From: Ruminococcus_G sp964621905
Lineage (GTDB): Bacteria; Bacillota; Clostridia; Lachnospirales; Lachnospiraceae
Reading direction: 5' to 3'
Assembly: GCA_964621905.1 (NCBI GenBank)
Contig: CAZUNG010000003.1
Location: 1-64,000, forward strand
DNA length: 64,000 nt
The notes beneath the pieces are model-generated. The model did not search any database and was not told the origin of the DNA. It was given only the letters and a program-made list of their open reading frames with translations. Position 1 is the first letter of the stretch, and each line of letters begins with the position of its first letter. The position numbers and the translations under genes were made by a program. Positions 51,155 through 58,653 of this stretch are shown here, in pieces.

Positions 51155-52024
51155 TTGAGATACGAAGGGACAGTATACAGACCCCCAAGCGAAGCAAGAA
51201 GTTTAATTGTACAGGTGACAATCGGATGTGCGCACAATGCGTGTACATTCTGTACCATGTATAAAGATAAAAAGTTCAGGATCCGAAAAAAAGAAGAGGT
51301 ACTGGAAGATTTTCAGATGGCTTACGACAACTACGGGGACAATATCCGCAGGATTTTTCTCGCGGACGGTGATGCTCTGATTGTCAAAACTACGGATCTG
51401 CTGGATATTCTAAACTTTATCAAAGAAAAGTTCCCGTCAACAGAACGCGTGACATCTTACGGAACACCGGGGGACATCCTGAGAAAGTCAGAGGATGAAT
51501 TAAAGGCACTGGCAAAAGCCGGTCTGGGAATGGTTTATATGGGTGCGGAATCGGGTGATGCCGTGACACTGAAAGACATTAATAAAGGTGTCAGCAGGGA
51601 AGAGATCATTGAAGCAGGGAAGAAACTGCGCCGATGTGGTATTCAGTCTTCGATTACGCTGATCTCGGGACTTGGCGGCCGAGCGCGCAAAAAAGAACAC
51701 GCGATTGAATCAGCGAAGCTCATCAGTGATATTCAGCCGGATTACGTTGGCTTTCTGACATTGATGCTGGATGAGTCTACGGAAATCTACCAGAAGATCG
51801 CAGCTGGCGAGATGGAACTGTTAAAACCGGAGGAAGTGGCAGAGGAGATGCGTCTGTTTCTGACAAATGTAGACTCCCCGGGGACGGTCTTCCGTGCCAA
51901 TCATGCGTCGAATTACGTTGTACTCAAAGGGAACTTGAACGAAGATATCGATAAGATGCTGAAGCAACTGGATGAGGTGGAGGAGGCCGGAAAATATCGT
52001 CCGGAACGTGTCCGAAGCCTGTAA
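51155..52024 (+). CDS. Radical SAM protein
   Basis: A 289-residue radical SAM enzyme. The iron-sulfur Cys residues lie in TIGCAHNACTFC, spaced C-x4-C-x2-C instead of the canonical C-x3-C-x2-C. The motif pattern GAESG (glycine-rich, SAM binding) and a barrel of typical size follow. No extra iron-sulfur domain is present, and the substrate is unknown. The start is read as TTG 51155 because AGAGAGG lies nine bases before it; a GTG at 51149 is too close. yqeY follows after 16 bp. Confidence 0.88.
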   Translation: MRYEGTVYRPPSEARSLIVQVTIGCAHNACTFCTMYKDKKFRIRKKEEVLEDFQMAYDNYGDNIRRIFLADGDALIVKTTDLLDILNFIKEKFPSTERVTSYGTPGDILRKSEDELKALAKAGLGMVYMGAESGDAVTLKDINKGVSREEIIEAGKKLRRCGIQSSITLISGLGGRARKKEHAIESAKLISDIQPDYVGFLTLMLDESTEIYQKIAAGEMELLKPEEVAEEMRLFLTNVDSPGTVFRANHASNYVVLKGNLNEDIDKMLKQLDEVEEAGKYRPERVRSL

Positions 52025-52040
52025 TAAGGAGGAGATTAAC

Positions 52041-52478
52041 ATGCAGCTGGAACAATTGAGAAACGACATGGTTGCGGCCATGAAAGCAAGAGATAAGGTG
52101 AGAAAGGAAGCCGTTTCATCCGTGATCGCGGCGGTGAAAAAAGTGGCGATCGATGAGGGCTGCCGGGAGGATATCCCGGAGGAACTGGTGGACCGTGTAA
52201 TCTTAAAAGAATTGAAAACGGTAAAAGAACAGGTAGATACCTGTCCTGATGAACGCGCTGACCTTAAGGCAGAATACCAGGCGAGGTATGACATTATCAG
52301 TGAGTACGCCCCAAAGCTGTTGTCAGCAGACGAGGTAAAAGCTGTTTTGACAGAAAAATTCTCAGATGTGATTGCGACGAAAAATAAAGGTCAGATCATG
52401 AAGGCGGTGATGGCAGAGCTGAAAGGGAAAGCAGACGGTAAGGTGATCAATCAGGTGGTTTCGGAACTTTGCAGCTGA
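52041..52478 (+). CDS. yqeY: GatB/YqeY domain protein
   Basis: A 145-residue protein of the YqeY family (homologous to the tail of GatB, tRNA-binding in amidotransferases). VIAAVKKVAIDEG, DRVILKELKTVKEQ and TKNKGQIMKAVMAELKGKADGKVINQVV match the family. It may bind tRNA or act in translation quality control. AAGGAGGAG precedes the start. Confidence 0.92.
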   Translation: MQLEQLRNDMVAAMKARDKVRKEAVSSVIAAVKKVAIDEGCREDIPEELVDRVILKELKTVKEQVDTCPDERADLKAEYQARYDIISEYAPKLLSADEVKAVLTEKFSDVIATKNKGQIMKAVMAELKGKADGKVINQVVSELCS

Positions 52479-52538
52479 TACGTATGAAAACCCTTAAACT
52501 GTCCATGCTAAGGAAAAGAGAATCGTGGTGAAAATAAT

Positions 52539-53315
52539 ATGAAATTTGATATGCACTGTCATACAAAAGAAGGTTCCATGGATGGAAGAGTACCGATGGA
52601 GGAGTACATTCTCAGGCTGAAAGAGCTGGGCTATAAGGGAATGCTGGTGACGGACCACAATTCATATAATGGTTACCGGGAATGGAAAAACAATATCAAG
52701 GGGAAACGGCATAAGGACTTTGTTGTTCTTAAGGGAATCGAATACGATACGATTGATGCTGGACATATGCTGATCATTATGCCGGAAGGCATTAAAATCC
52801 GCGTGCTGGAACTTCGAGGACTTCCGGTGAGACTGCTGATTGATGTTGTGCATAAGAATGGGGGGATACTCGGACCGGCTCATCCATGCGGTGAGCGTTA
52901 TCTCAGTATTCTGAATACGAAAAAGAAAAAAAGCAAGGATGAAATCTTGAGGAAGTTTGATTTTGTTGAAGCGTTTAATGCATGTGAAACACAAGAAAGC
53001 AATGAGGCGGCAGAGAGCTTGGCGATTCGGTATCGCAAGCCGGGGTTTGGCGGAAGTGATGCACACCGCTATGACTGCATCGGGACAGCTTATACTGAAT
53101 TTCCAAAGGAAGTGCGGCGGGAATCGGATTTGATACGTTATATTCAGCGGGGCGGTGAAGTGACGTACGGCGGTACATTATACAGTAAAACGACGAAAGA
53201 TAAAATTGGGAAATGGAATGCGTTGCTTATACAGTCTTTTGGAGTGTATAATAAGACGGCTGAGATCTGCAGGCGACATAAAAGAAAAAAGGAGCTGAAA
53301 AATATTCAGGTTTAG
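52539..53315 (+). CDS. PHP-domain phosphoesterase
   Basis: A 258-residue PHP-family metal-dependent phosphoesterase. Metal ligands are visible in FDMHCHTKEG, VTDHNSYNG, GPAHPCG, and the C-terminal GGSDAHRYDC. Substrates of stand-alone PHP proteins include nucleotides and small phosphomonoesters; I cannot name this one's. The ribosome binding site is weak. It is followed by a terminator. Confidence 0.9.
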   Translation: MKFDMHCHTKEGSMDGRVPMEEYILRLKELGYKGMLVTDHNSYNGYREWKNNIKGKRHKDFVVLKGIEYDTIDAGHMLIIMPEGIKIRVLELRGLPVRLLIDVVHKNGGILGPAHPCGERYLSILNTKKKKSKDEILRKFDFVEAFNACETQESNEAAESLAIRYRKPGFGGSDAHRYDCIGTAYTEFPKEVRRESDLIRYIQRGGEVTYGGTLYSKTTKDKIGKWNALLIQSFGVYNKTAEICRRHKRKKELKNIQV

Positions 53316-53334
53316 AGAACGAAAAAGAGATGAA

Positions 53335-53376
53335 AAAGGAACTACCAGAGATTGACATTTCTGATAGTTCCTTTTA
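53335..53376. terminator. Bidirectional terminator between PHP gene and orphan RNA locus
   Basis: AAAAGGAACTA-C-CAGA pairs with TCTG-A-TAGTTCCTTTT, with one mismatch and a 10-nt loop. It ends the PHP transcript and can also end a minus-strand transcript coming from 53551. Confidence 0.85.
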
Positions 53377-53551
53377 AAATTCGTTGTCCATTGGATTGTA
53401 CCTCATTTTAGTTACGTTAGATGCTTTTGAGTTTAAATTAAGTTTTTGGTGGTCCGTACCTCTCTTTCTTTAAAATATGGGGTAAATCGTTAAATTCTCG
53501 GTGGTTTATCCTCCTTTTGTATTTAGTCAAGTCCTTTAATTTCTTTTGTTG
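53335..53551 (-). ncRNA. Candidate small RNA of about 215 nt
   Basis: A strong minus-strand promoter and a terminator define this interval. It has no ORF with a proper start codon behind its AAAGGAGG (minus strand, near 53512). Two similar segments, AAAGGAGG-ATAAACCACC and AAAGAGAGG-TACGGACCACC, recur 40-50 nt apart. The longest open frames are 32-38 codons without an ATG start. It may be a regulatory RNA, or a leader for a short non-ATG-started peptide. Confidence 0.5.
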
Positions 53552-53557
53552 TAATTA

Positions 53558-53586
53558 TTATATCGAATTAATTTGAAAAAGTCAAG
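53558..53586 (-). promoter_or_regulatory. Strong orphan promoter
   Basis: On the minus strand TTGACT (53581-53586) and TATAAT (53558-53563) are 17 bp apart. The preceding 53587-53700 is almost pure A/T and could serve as an UP element. No annotated gene lies downstream of it before the terminator. Confidence 0.85.
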
Positions 53587-53709
53587 ACTAAAAATAGAAA
53601 AAAATATAAAAAACAGATTAAAAACAGATATATAAAAATGAAAATATAAATAATCTGAAAATTAATGAAAGAAAAAACATTTAATGCAATTAGCACAGAT
53701 TTTCTAAAA

Positions 53710-54186
53710 TCAACAGCAGATGTCCGCAAAGTGTCCGCGGGTCAGCCTGCATAAGTCTTCCGGAGAGAGACGGACACTGCAGCCGATCCGGCCTCCGCTG
53801 ATATACACCGCATCAAATTGCTGTGCGCTGTCATGGATGAAGGTTGGAAATTGTTTTTTCATTCCAATTGGGCTGCATCCGCCGCGCACATAACCGGTAA
53901 CGGCGTTAATATCCCGGACATGAATCATTTCAATGGATTTTTCACCTGCTGTTTTTGCAGCATTTTTCAGATGAAGTTCCAGAGCAATGGGGATGACGAA
54001 TACATAATATTGCTTGCTTTTCCCCTGTGCAACCAGTGTTTTAAAAGACTGTTCAACCGGTGCACCGGTCAGCTTTGCTGTGTGGAGACCATCTATAAAC
54101 TCATCGCATTCATAATTTAATGCTTCATAAGAAATTTTATTCTTATCCAGTATGCGCATGACGTTTGTTTTGGTTTCTTTCGCCAT
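53710..54186 (-). CDS. ybaK: Cys-tRNA(Pro) deacylase YbaK/EbsC
   Basis: A 158-residue YbaK/EbsC-family protein that hydrolyses Cys-tRNA(Pro) to prevent mistranslation. Family motifs FKTLVAQG, YYVFVIPIALELHLKNAAK and GYVRGGCSPIGMKK (with the conserved GGCSP) are intact. AAGGAGG precedes the start. Confidence 0.94.
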   Translation of the reverse strand: MAKETKTNVMRILDKNKISYEALNYECDEFIDGLHTAKLTGAPVEQSFKTLVAQGKSKQYYVFVIPIALELHLKNAAKTAGEKSIEMIHVRDINAVTGYVRGGCSPIGMKKQFPTFIHDSAQQFDAVYISGGRIGCSVRLSPEDLCRLTRGHFADICC

Positions 54187-54275
54187 ATGACCACCTCCTT
54201 AAAAAATATGTTTCATTGTAACGCAACTTTTATAAAACTGCAACGCCGAACTTTTGAAATCCTTAAAAAACATAC

Positions 54276-54342
54276 TGGACAAATGGAACATTCTGTGATT
54301 TAATAGTCATACATTCTTAACACGTTTCGTCAGGTCTGACGG
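54276..54342 (+). promoter_or_regulatory. Tad promoter 1 with conserved inverted repeat
   Basis: TGGACA (54276-54281) and TTTAAT (54299-54304) are 17 bp apart. The inverted repeat TCGTCAG-GT-CTGACGG (54327-54342) lies 22 bp after the -10, then ATTCCAAAT. The same arrangement recurs before tadA (56310-56375), including ACTGGACA, CTGTGRTTTAATAG and CTGACGG. It drives tadV-tadZ. Confidence 0.75.
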
Positions 54343-54411
54343 AAATATTCCAAATATGATAACTGAATATCGAAAAATGCTGACTGCTTGCAGTTTGAGG
54401 AGGTGCGTTTT

Positions 54412-54921
54412 ATGTCCGCATGTCACATGATTATTCTTCAGATTTCATTTCTGGCTGTCTGTATGGATCTTCAGACTCAAAAGATTGCCAACCTGGGAAT
54501 CTGTATTTTCTGGTCCGCCGGCCTCGGTTATCAGATCTGGCTGAGAAATCTGTCCGGAATCTTATATTTTGCAGCCGGTGCTGCAGCCCCGGTGATTTTA
54601 TTGGCTGGGCTGTTTGTATTCCGGATGCTCGGACCTGGTGATATCAAACTGTTTTCTGCACTGGGTGGCGTCATGGGGACTGTGTCGGTGATCCGGTGCA
54701 TCATCTGTTCATTTCTGATTGGGGCCGTTTTGTCGGCTGCTGTCATACTCCTTTGCGGAAATGCAAAAGAACGTCTGCGGTATTTCACCGCATATCTTTC
54801 ACAATGCCGTAAAAAACAGGCCATCTATCCCTATTACCGGGCAGGAAGACGGATAGAAAACATCCATTTCAGTGTGCCGGTATTTTTAGCCGTTATCTTA
54901 TATACAGGAGGTTTTTATTGA
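54412..54921 (+). CDS. tadV: TadV/CpaA-type prepilin peptidase
   Basis: A 169-residue membrane protein of the A24 aspartic protease family, which cleaves the leader of Flp-type prepilins. The two active Asp residues are in CMDLQTQKI (about 20) and the LGPGDIKLF (GxGD) motif near 80. It has about six helices. GAGGAGG at 54397-54405 sets the start at 54412. Its stop overlaps the TTG start of tadZ. A second A24 protein is encoded later in the cluster. Confidence 0.9.
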   Translation: MSACHMIILQISFLAVCMDLQTQKIANLGICIFWSAGLGYQIWLRNLSGILYFAAGAAAPVILLAGLFVFRMLGPGDIKLFSALGGVMGTVSVIRCIICSFLIGAVLSAAVILLCGNAKERLRYFTAYLSQCRKKQAIYPYYRAGRRIENIHFSVPVFLAVILYTGGFY

Positions 54922-55946
54922 GTAAAAGAGGAAGAAGCATACTTGCAGTCTGTGACCTGGAAGCTGCATATGCATGTAATTTTGTAGAATACATCCAGCA
55001 CAAAAAAAATATCCCGTTCGAAGTACGTGCATTTACGGGAGTTCAGCCGCTTCTGGAACTGGCATCTGCCAGGCATATTGATATCCTTCTGATTTCCGAC
55101 AAAGCTATTTGCGAGGAGGTGAAGGTTCTTGATATCGGACAGATTGTGATCCTCTCGGAAGGGGTTCATGATCCGGCACTGGACCGGTATCCCAGTGTCT
55201 ATAAGTATCAGTCATCAGATGTAGTCATCCGTGAGGTGATGAATTGTTATGGAGCATGGGAGGCTCAGGCATCCGGCATCAATATGCCAAAACCGAAGAC
55301 AAGACTCCTGGGGGTATATTCTCCTGTCGGAAGGACAGCAAAGACATCGTTTGCACTGACTCTCGGCCAGATTTTATCGAGGACTCATGCGGTACTGTAT
55401 ATTAACCTGGAAGAGTACGCCGGGTTTGAACAACTGTTGGGATGTGAATATGAGAACAGACTGGGGGATCTGATTTATTATATTCGTCAGGGAAATGCAG
55501 GAATTGCGTTAAAGATCGCAGGGATGGTCCAGACGATCAGCAATCTGGATTATCTGCCGCCGGTCCTTTCACCCATGGATATACAGAACACCACGATTGA
55601 TGAATGGCTCTGTATGCTCCGTCAGGTAGAAGAAAACACGGCTTATGATACCGTGATACTGGATGCAGGTGATGGTGTGAATGATCTGTACACACTTTTA
55701 AATCAATGCGAGACTGTCTATCTCCCGGTCAGAAACGATGTCATGTCTGCGGCAAAACTTCAGCAGTTTGAACAGCTCCTGAGGATGTGGGACTTTACTG
55801 ATCTGCTGGAGCGCATGCAGAAAGTAAAGCTGCCGTATCACCGCACACTGAAGCGGGGAAAAGAGTATCTGGATGAACTGGTCTGGAGTGAACTCGGGGA
55901 TTACGTAAAAGAACTGTTGAGAAATCAGAAAGAGACAGGAGGATGA
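54918..55946 (+). CDS. tadZ: TadZ/CpaE-like pilus localisation ATPase
   Basis: A 342-residue protein. The N-terminal part (about 1-120) resembles an atypical receiver domain and residues about 130-330 a ParA/MinD-type ATPase, as in TadZ/CpaE, which places the Tad machine. The P-loop is degenerate (SPVGRTAKTSFA; the lysine signature position is altered). The start is TTG 54918, six bases after AGGAGG, overlapping the tadV stop. It is the last gene of the first Tad unit. Its own promoter-like copy lies beyond it before tadA. Confidence 0.82.
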   Translation: MSKRGRSILAVCDLEAAYACNFVEYIQHKKNIPFEVRAFTGVQPLLELASARHIDILLISDKAICEEVKVLDIGQIVILSEGVHDPALDRYPSVYKYQSSDVVIREVMNCYGAWEAQASGINMPKPKTRLLGVYSPVGRTAKTSFALTLGQILSRTHAVLYINLEEYAGFEQLLGCEYENRLGDLIYYIRQGNAGIALKIAGMVQTISNLDYLPPVLSPMDIQNTTIDEWLCMLRQVEENTAYDTVILDAGDGVNDLYTLLNQCETVYLPVRNDVMSAAKLQQFEQLLRMWDFTDLLERMQKVKLPYHRTLKRGKEYLDELVWSELGDYVKELLRNQKETGG

Positions 55947-55970
55947 GTTGTTTATCTGGCTGTTGATTGA

Positions 55971-56186
55971 ATGATATACGAAGGTACCATGTTTGGCACT
56001 ATGGTCGGGGCACTGATCATTACAACACTGCGCAATGGATTCACCTTGCTGTCGATTGACTCTGCAGTGCAGAATATGGTGCTTGGCCTGGTTATCATCC
56101 TGGCGGTACTGCTGGATGTCATGAGAGAACAGATGGCCGCAAAATCACGCCGCATGGCCGCAGCCGCAGCCGTCGCAAAACATTAA
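55971..56186 (+). pseudogene. C-terminal fragment of a sugar ABC permease
   Basis: A 71-codon ORF matches only the C-terminal end of RbsC/MglC-type sugar ABC permeases: GTMFGTMVGALIITTLRNGF, then LVIILAVLLDVMRE, where the final helix and cytoplasmic end lie. The first 250 or so residues of the normal protein are missing, and there is no ribosome binding site. It interrupts the Tad cluster between tadZ and tadA and is most likely a relic of an insertion or rearrangement. Confidence 0.75.
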
Positions 56187-56210
56187 GTATTTCAGAGCAT
56201 AAGCGGAACC

Positions 56211-56293
56211 TATCCCGGTTTTTTGTCTGCATATTTATATAACCTGCTGCCTGTCCTTTAAAGGATGTAACGGACGACAAAAAAGCCGGGATA
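56211..56293. repeat. Large inverted repeat
   Basis: TATCCCGGTTTTTTGTC (56211-56227) and GACAAAAAAGCCGGGATA (56276-56293) are inverted copies with a single extra base, enclosing 48 bp that hold a further palindrome TCCTTTAAAGGA. The element could form a long hairpin acting as a terminator, or be a remnant of a small mobile element that brought in the permease fragment. Confidence 0.6.
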
Positions 56294-56309
56294 TTTTTAA
56301 AAATTTCAC

Positions 56310-56375
56310 TGGACAGAACAGGAAAACTGTGGTTTAATAGAGTCAAGCTTTTCAATCAGCCGTCAGTTCTGACGG
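56310..56375 (+). promoter_or_regulatory. Tad promoter 2 with conserved inverted repeat
   Basis: TGGACA (56310-56315) and TTTAAT (56333-56338) with a 17-bp spacer, then CCGTCAG-TT-CTGACGG (56360-56375) and ATTCCAATTAT. It is a close copy of the element upstream of tadV. The 290 bp from here to the tadA leader ORF are AT-rich with no gene I can support. Confidence 0.75.
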
Positions 56376-56665
56376 ACAATTCCAATTATTAAAATTTTAT
56401 ACGACAGCAGTTACAGGAGATTTTTTGCGTCATAATGCTCCGGGTTATACGGAATCTGTTTATTTTTCTAATTCTTTGGTTCAGGTTCACAGGTAATGTT
56501 TACATCTCACATACAGAAATCATGTCTGCGGTATTTCACCGATTAGTTCAGCATCAGAATAACAGCAAAACGATACATCATCAAAGTGTAAAAAAATATA
56601 AGTCCGGGATACGACTCTGATCTATCATATGTTAGCGTTACATCGCAAAGAGGAGGAATTCCTTA

Positions 56666-56731
56666 ATGAACAAAGAGAAAAAAATGCGGGTAAAAGCACA
56701 GCGCAGGATACAAAAGGGGACAAAGGGATGA
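56666..56731 (+). CDS. 21-residue leader peptide coupled to tadA
   Basis: A 21-codon ORF starting at ATG 56666, seven to ten bases after a strong AGAGGAGG site, encodes a very basic peptide (MNKEKKMRVKAQRR start, six Lys and four Arg). Its stop codon TGA overlaps the tadA start (ATGA, 56728-56731). The best Shine-Dalgarno sequence of the region thus serves this ORF, and tadA is probably translated by coupling. Function beyond this is unknown. Confidence 0.55.
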   Translation: MNKEKKMRVKAQRRIQKGTKG

Positions 56732-57924
56732 GGTATTTTGAAGAACTGCATAAAAGGATGATGGAGCTTCTTCGTGAAACCCCGGAATTATCGGATGAGC
56801 AGATTTTGGAGCTGATTGACGGACTGCTGCTGGAATCGAAGGAAGGGCGCTGTATATCACTGCAGGAAAAAGATGAACTTCGCAGAGAATTATTCTGTTC
56901 TGTGCGCAGACTGGATATACTGCAGGAACTGATTGATGATCCTCAGGTAACGGAGATTATGGTCAATGGCTGCCGGGATATTTTTGTGGAACGGGCGGGA
57001 CGTATCAGCAGATTCGATAAAAGTTTTACTTCACCAGAAAGACTGGAAGATGTGATACAGCAGATTGTGGGGAAGTGCAACCGTATTATCAATGAAAACA
57101 GCCCGATAGTGGATGCAAGACTTAAAAATGGATCAAGAGTTAATGCAGTTGTGGAACCAGTATCTCTGGATGGGCCGGCGCTGACAATTCGCCGTTTTCC
57201 TGACATACCAATCACGATGAATACACTGGTTGCGTGGGAGAGCATCTCGCAGGGGGCAGCAGATTTTCTGAAAGATCTTGTGAAAAGCGGATATTCAATT
57301 CTGATCGGCGGAGGGACTTCCGCAGGCAAAACTACATTTCTTAATGCACTTTCTAATTTTATTCCCCATGATGAAAGAATTATTACAATAGAAGATACGG
57401 CGGAGCTCCAGATACAGGGTGTGGAGAACCTGGTGCGTCTGGAGGCGCGCACTGCCAACATGGACGGCGGAAAGTCCATTACAATCAGAGAACTGATTAA
57501 GACGGCCCTTCGTATGCGGCCGGACAGAATTGTTGTCGGTGAAGTACGTTCTGAAGAGGCAATTGATCTGCTGCAGGCATGGAATACCGGACATGAAGGC
57601 AGTATTGGCACGGCACATGCCAACAGCGCAATCGATATGATCAGCCGGCTGGAGACGATGGTGCTGATGGGAATGCAGCTTCCTCTGGAGGCGATTCGGC
57701 GGCAGATAGCCTCCGGAGTCGATGTGATGATACACATCGGGAGGACAAAAAAGCGGCAGCGAAAAATAATGGAAATCTGTGAAGTGACAGGGCTCCGGGA
57801 CGGAGAGGTGCAGCTTAGGACCTTATATCAATGGAATGATGAGACGCAGCAGCTCGAACAGGGACAGCCGCTGTTAAACGTGGAAAAGCTGGAAAGGATG
57901 AAACGGCATGAAGCTGGATTATAG
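56728..57924 (+). CDS. tadA: TadA/CpaF pilus assembly ATPase
   Basis: A 398-residue type II/IV secretion ATPase that powers Flp pilus assembly. Walker A is GGGTSAGKTTF, the Asp box is IEDTAELQ, Walker B is RIVVGEVRSEEA, and the His box is GSIGTAHANSA. The N-terminal three-helix region precedes them. The start at 56728 follows the overlapping leader ORF; the in-frame extension to 56629 crosses the strong binding site and is rejected. It overlaps tadB by 17 bp. Confidence 0.95.
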   Translation: MRYFEELHKRMMELLRETPELSDEQILELIDGLLLESKEGRCISLQEKDELRRELFCSVRRLDILQELIDDPQVTEIMVNGCRDIFVERAGRISRFDKSFTSPERLEDVIQQIVGKCNRIINENSPIVDARLKNGSRVNAVVEPVSLDGPALTIRRFPDIPITMNTLVAWESISQGAADFLKDLVKSGYSILIGGGTSAGKTTFLNALSNFIPHDERIITIEDTAELQIQGVENLVRLEARTANMDGGKSITIRELIKTALRMRPDRIVVGEVRSEEAIDLLQAWNTGHEGSIGTAHANSAIDMISRLETMVLMGMQLPLEAIRRQIASGVDVMIHIGRTKKRQRKIMEICEVTGLRDGEVQLRTLYQWNDETQQLEQGQPLLNVEKLERMKRHEAGL

Positions 57925-58651
57925 GGTATATCGTTTTGCAAAGACGGAAATCTTGAGATATACGGCAGAAACATTTGCACTTTGCCTGCTCGTGAACCTT
58001 CTGTGTTACCGCTCATGGTGGGTGATGCCTGTGTTTTTCCCTGCATTGCCTTTATACTTCCGGTATAAAAAACGGTTATTGATGGAGAAGAGAAAAAAGA
58101 AACTGAACTATGCATTTAAAGATGCGCTCTCATCGATTTCAATAGCGTTAAAAGCGGGATATTCCATGGAAAATGCAATCGCAGAGTGCATTCGTGATCT
58201 CAGGAACATCTATGAAGTAAGTGAACCCATTGTTCAGGAGTTTCTTTATCTTCAGAGTCAGCTAAGCGTGAGTGTACCGATAGAACAGCTGCTGGCAGAT
58301 TTCGGCAGCCGGTGCGAGGTAGAAGATATTCAAAACTTTGCGGGAGTGTACGGAATCGCCAAAAGAAGCGGAGGCAACTTAAGCCGTATTCTGCAAAATG
58401 CAGCCCGCACGCTGAATGATCGGATTGAAGTGGAAAAAGAGGTGGAGGCTTGTGTAGCTGCGAAGAAGATGGAACAGACAATTATGAGTGTGGTACCGTG
58501 CGGAATCATCCTGTATATGCAGACGATGTCACCTGGATTTCTGAATGTGCTTTACGGAAGTGTGGCGGGCGTCTGTGTGATGACCGGATGTCTGGCTGGA
58601 TATGCGGCAGCATTTTGGATGGGAAGAAAAATTGTAAGGATTGAGGTGTAG
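57908..58651 (+). CDS. tadB: TadB inner-membrane platform protein
   Basis: A 247-residue T2SSF-domain protein. Membrane helices lie near 20-55 and 195-245, and the cytoplasmic domain (70-190) holds ALSSISIALKAGYSMENAI and GVYGIAKRSGGNLSRIL, the GspF-type signature. It forms the membrane platform with TadC on which TadA works. It overlaps tadA by 17 bp and is followed by tadC after 2 bp. Confidence 0.92.
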   Translation: MKLDYRVYRFAKTEILRYTAETFALCLLVNLLCYRSWWVMPVFFPALPLYFRYKKRLLMEKRKKKLNYAFKDALSSISIALKAGYSMENAIAECIRDLRNIYEVSEPIVQEFLYLQSQLSVSVPIEQLLADFGSRCEVEDIQNFAGVYGIAKRSGGNLSRILQNAARTLNDRIEVEKEVEACVAAKKMEQTIMSVVPCGIILYMQTMSPGFLNVLYGSVAGVCVMTGCLAGYAAAFWMGRKIVRIEV

Positions 58652-58653
58652 CA

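Noticed and set aside
54300..54411. c-di-GMP riboswitch before the Tad genes
   Set aside because: The leader is short and only a small inverted repeat is present; none of the conserved GEMM bases could be found.
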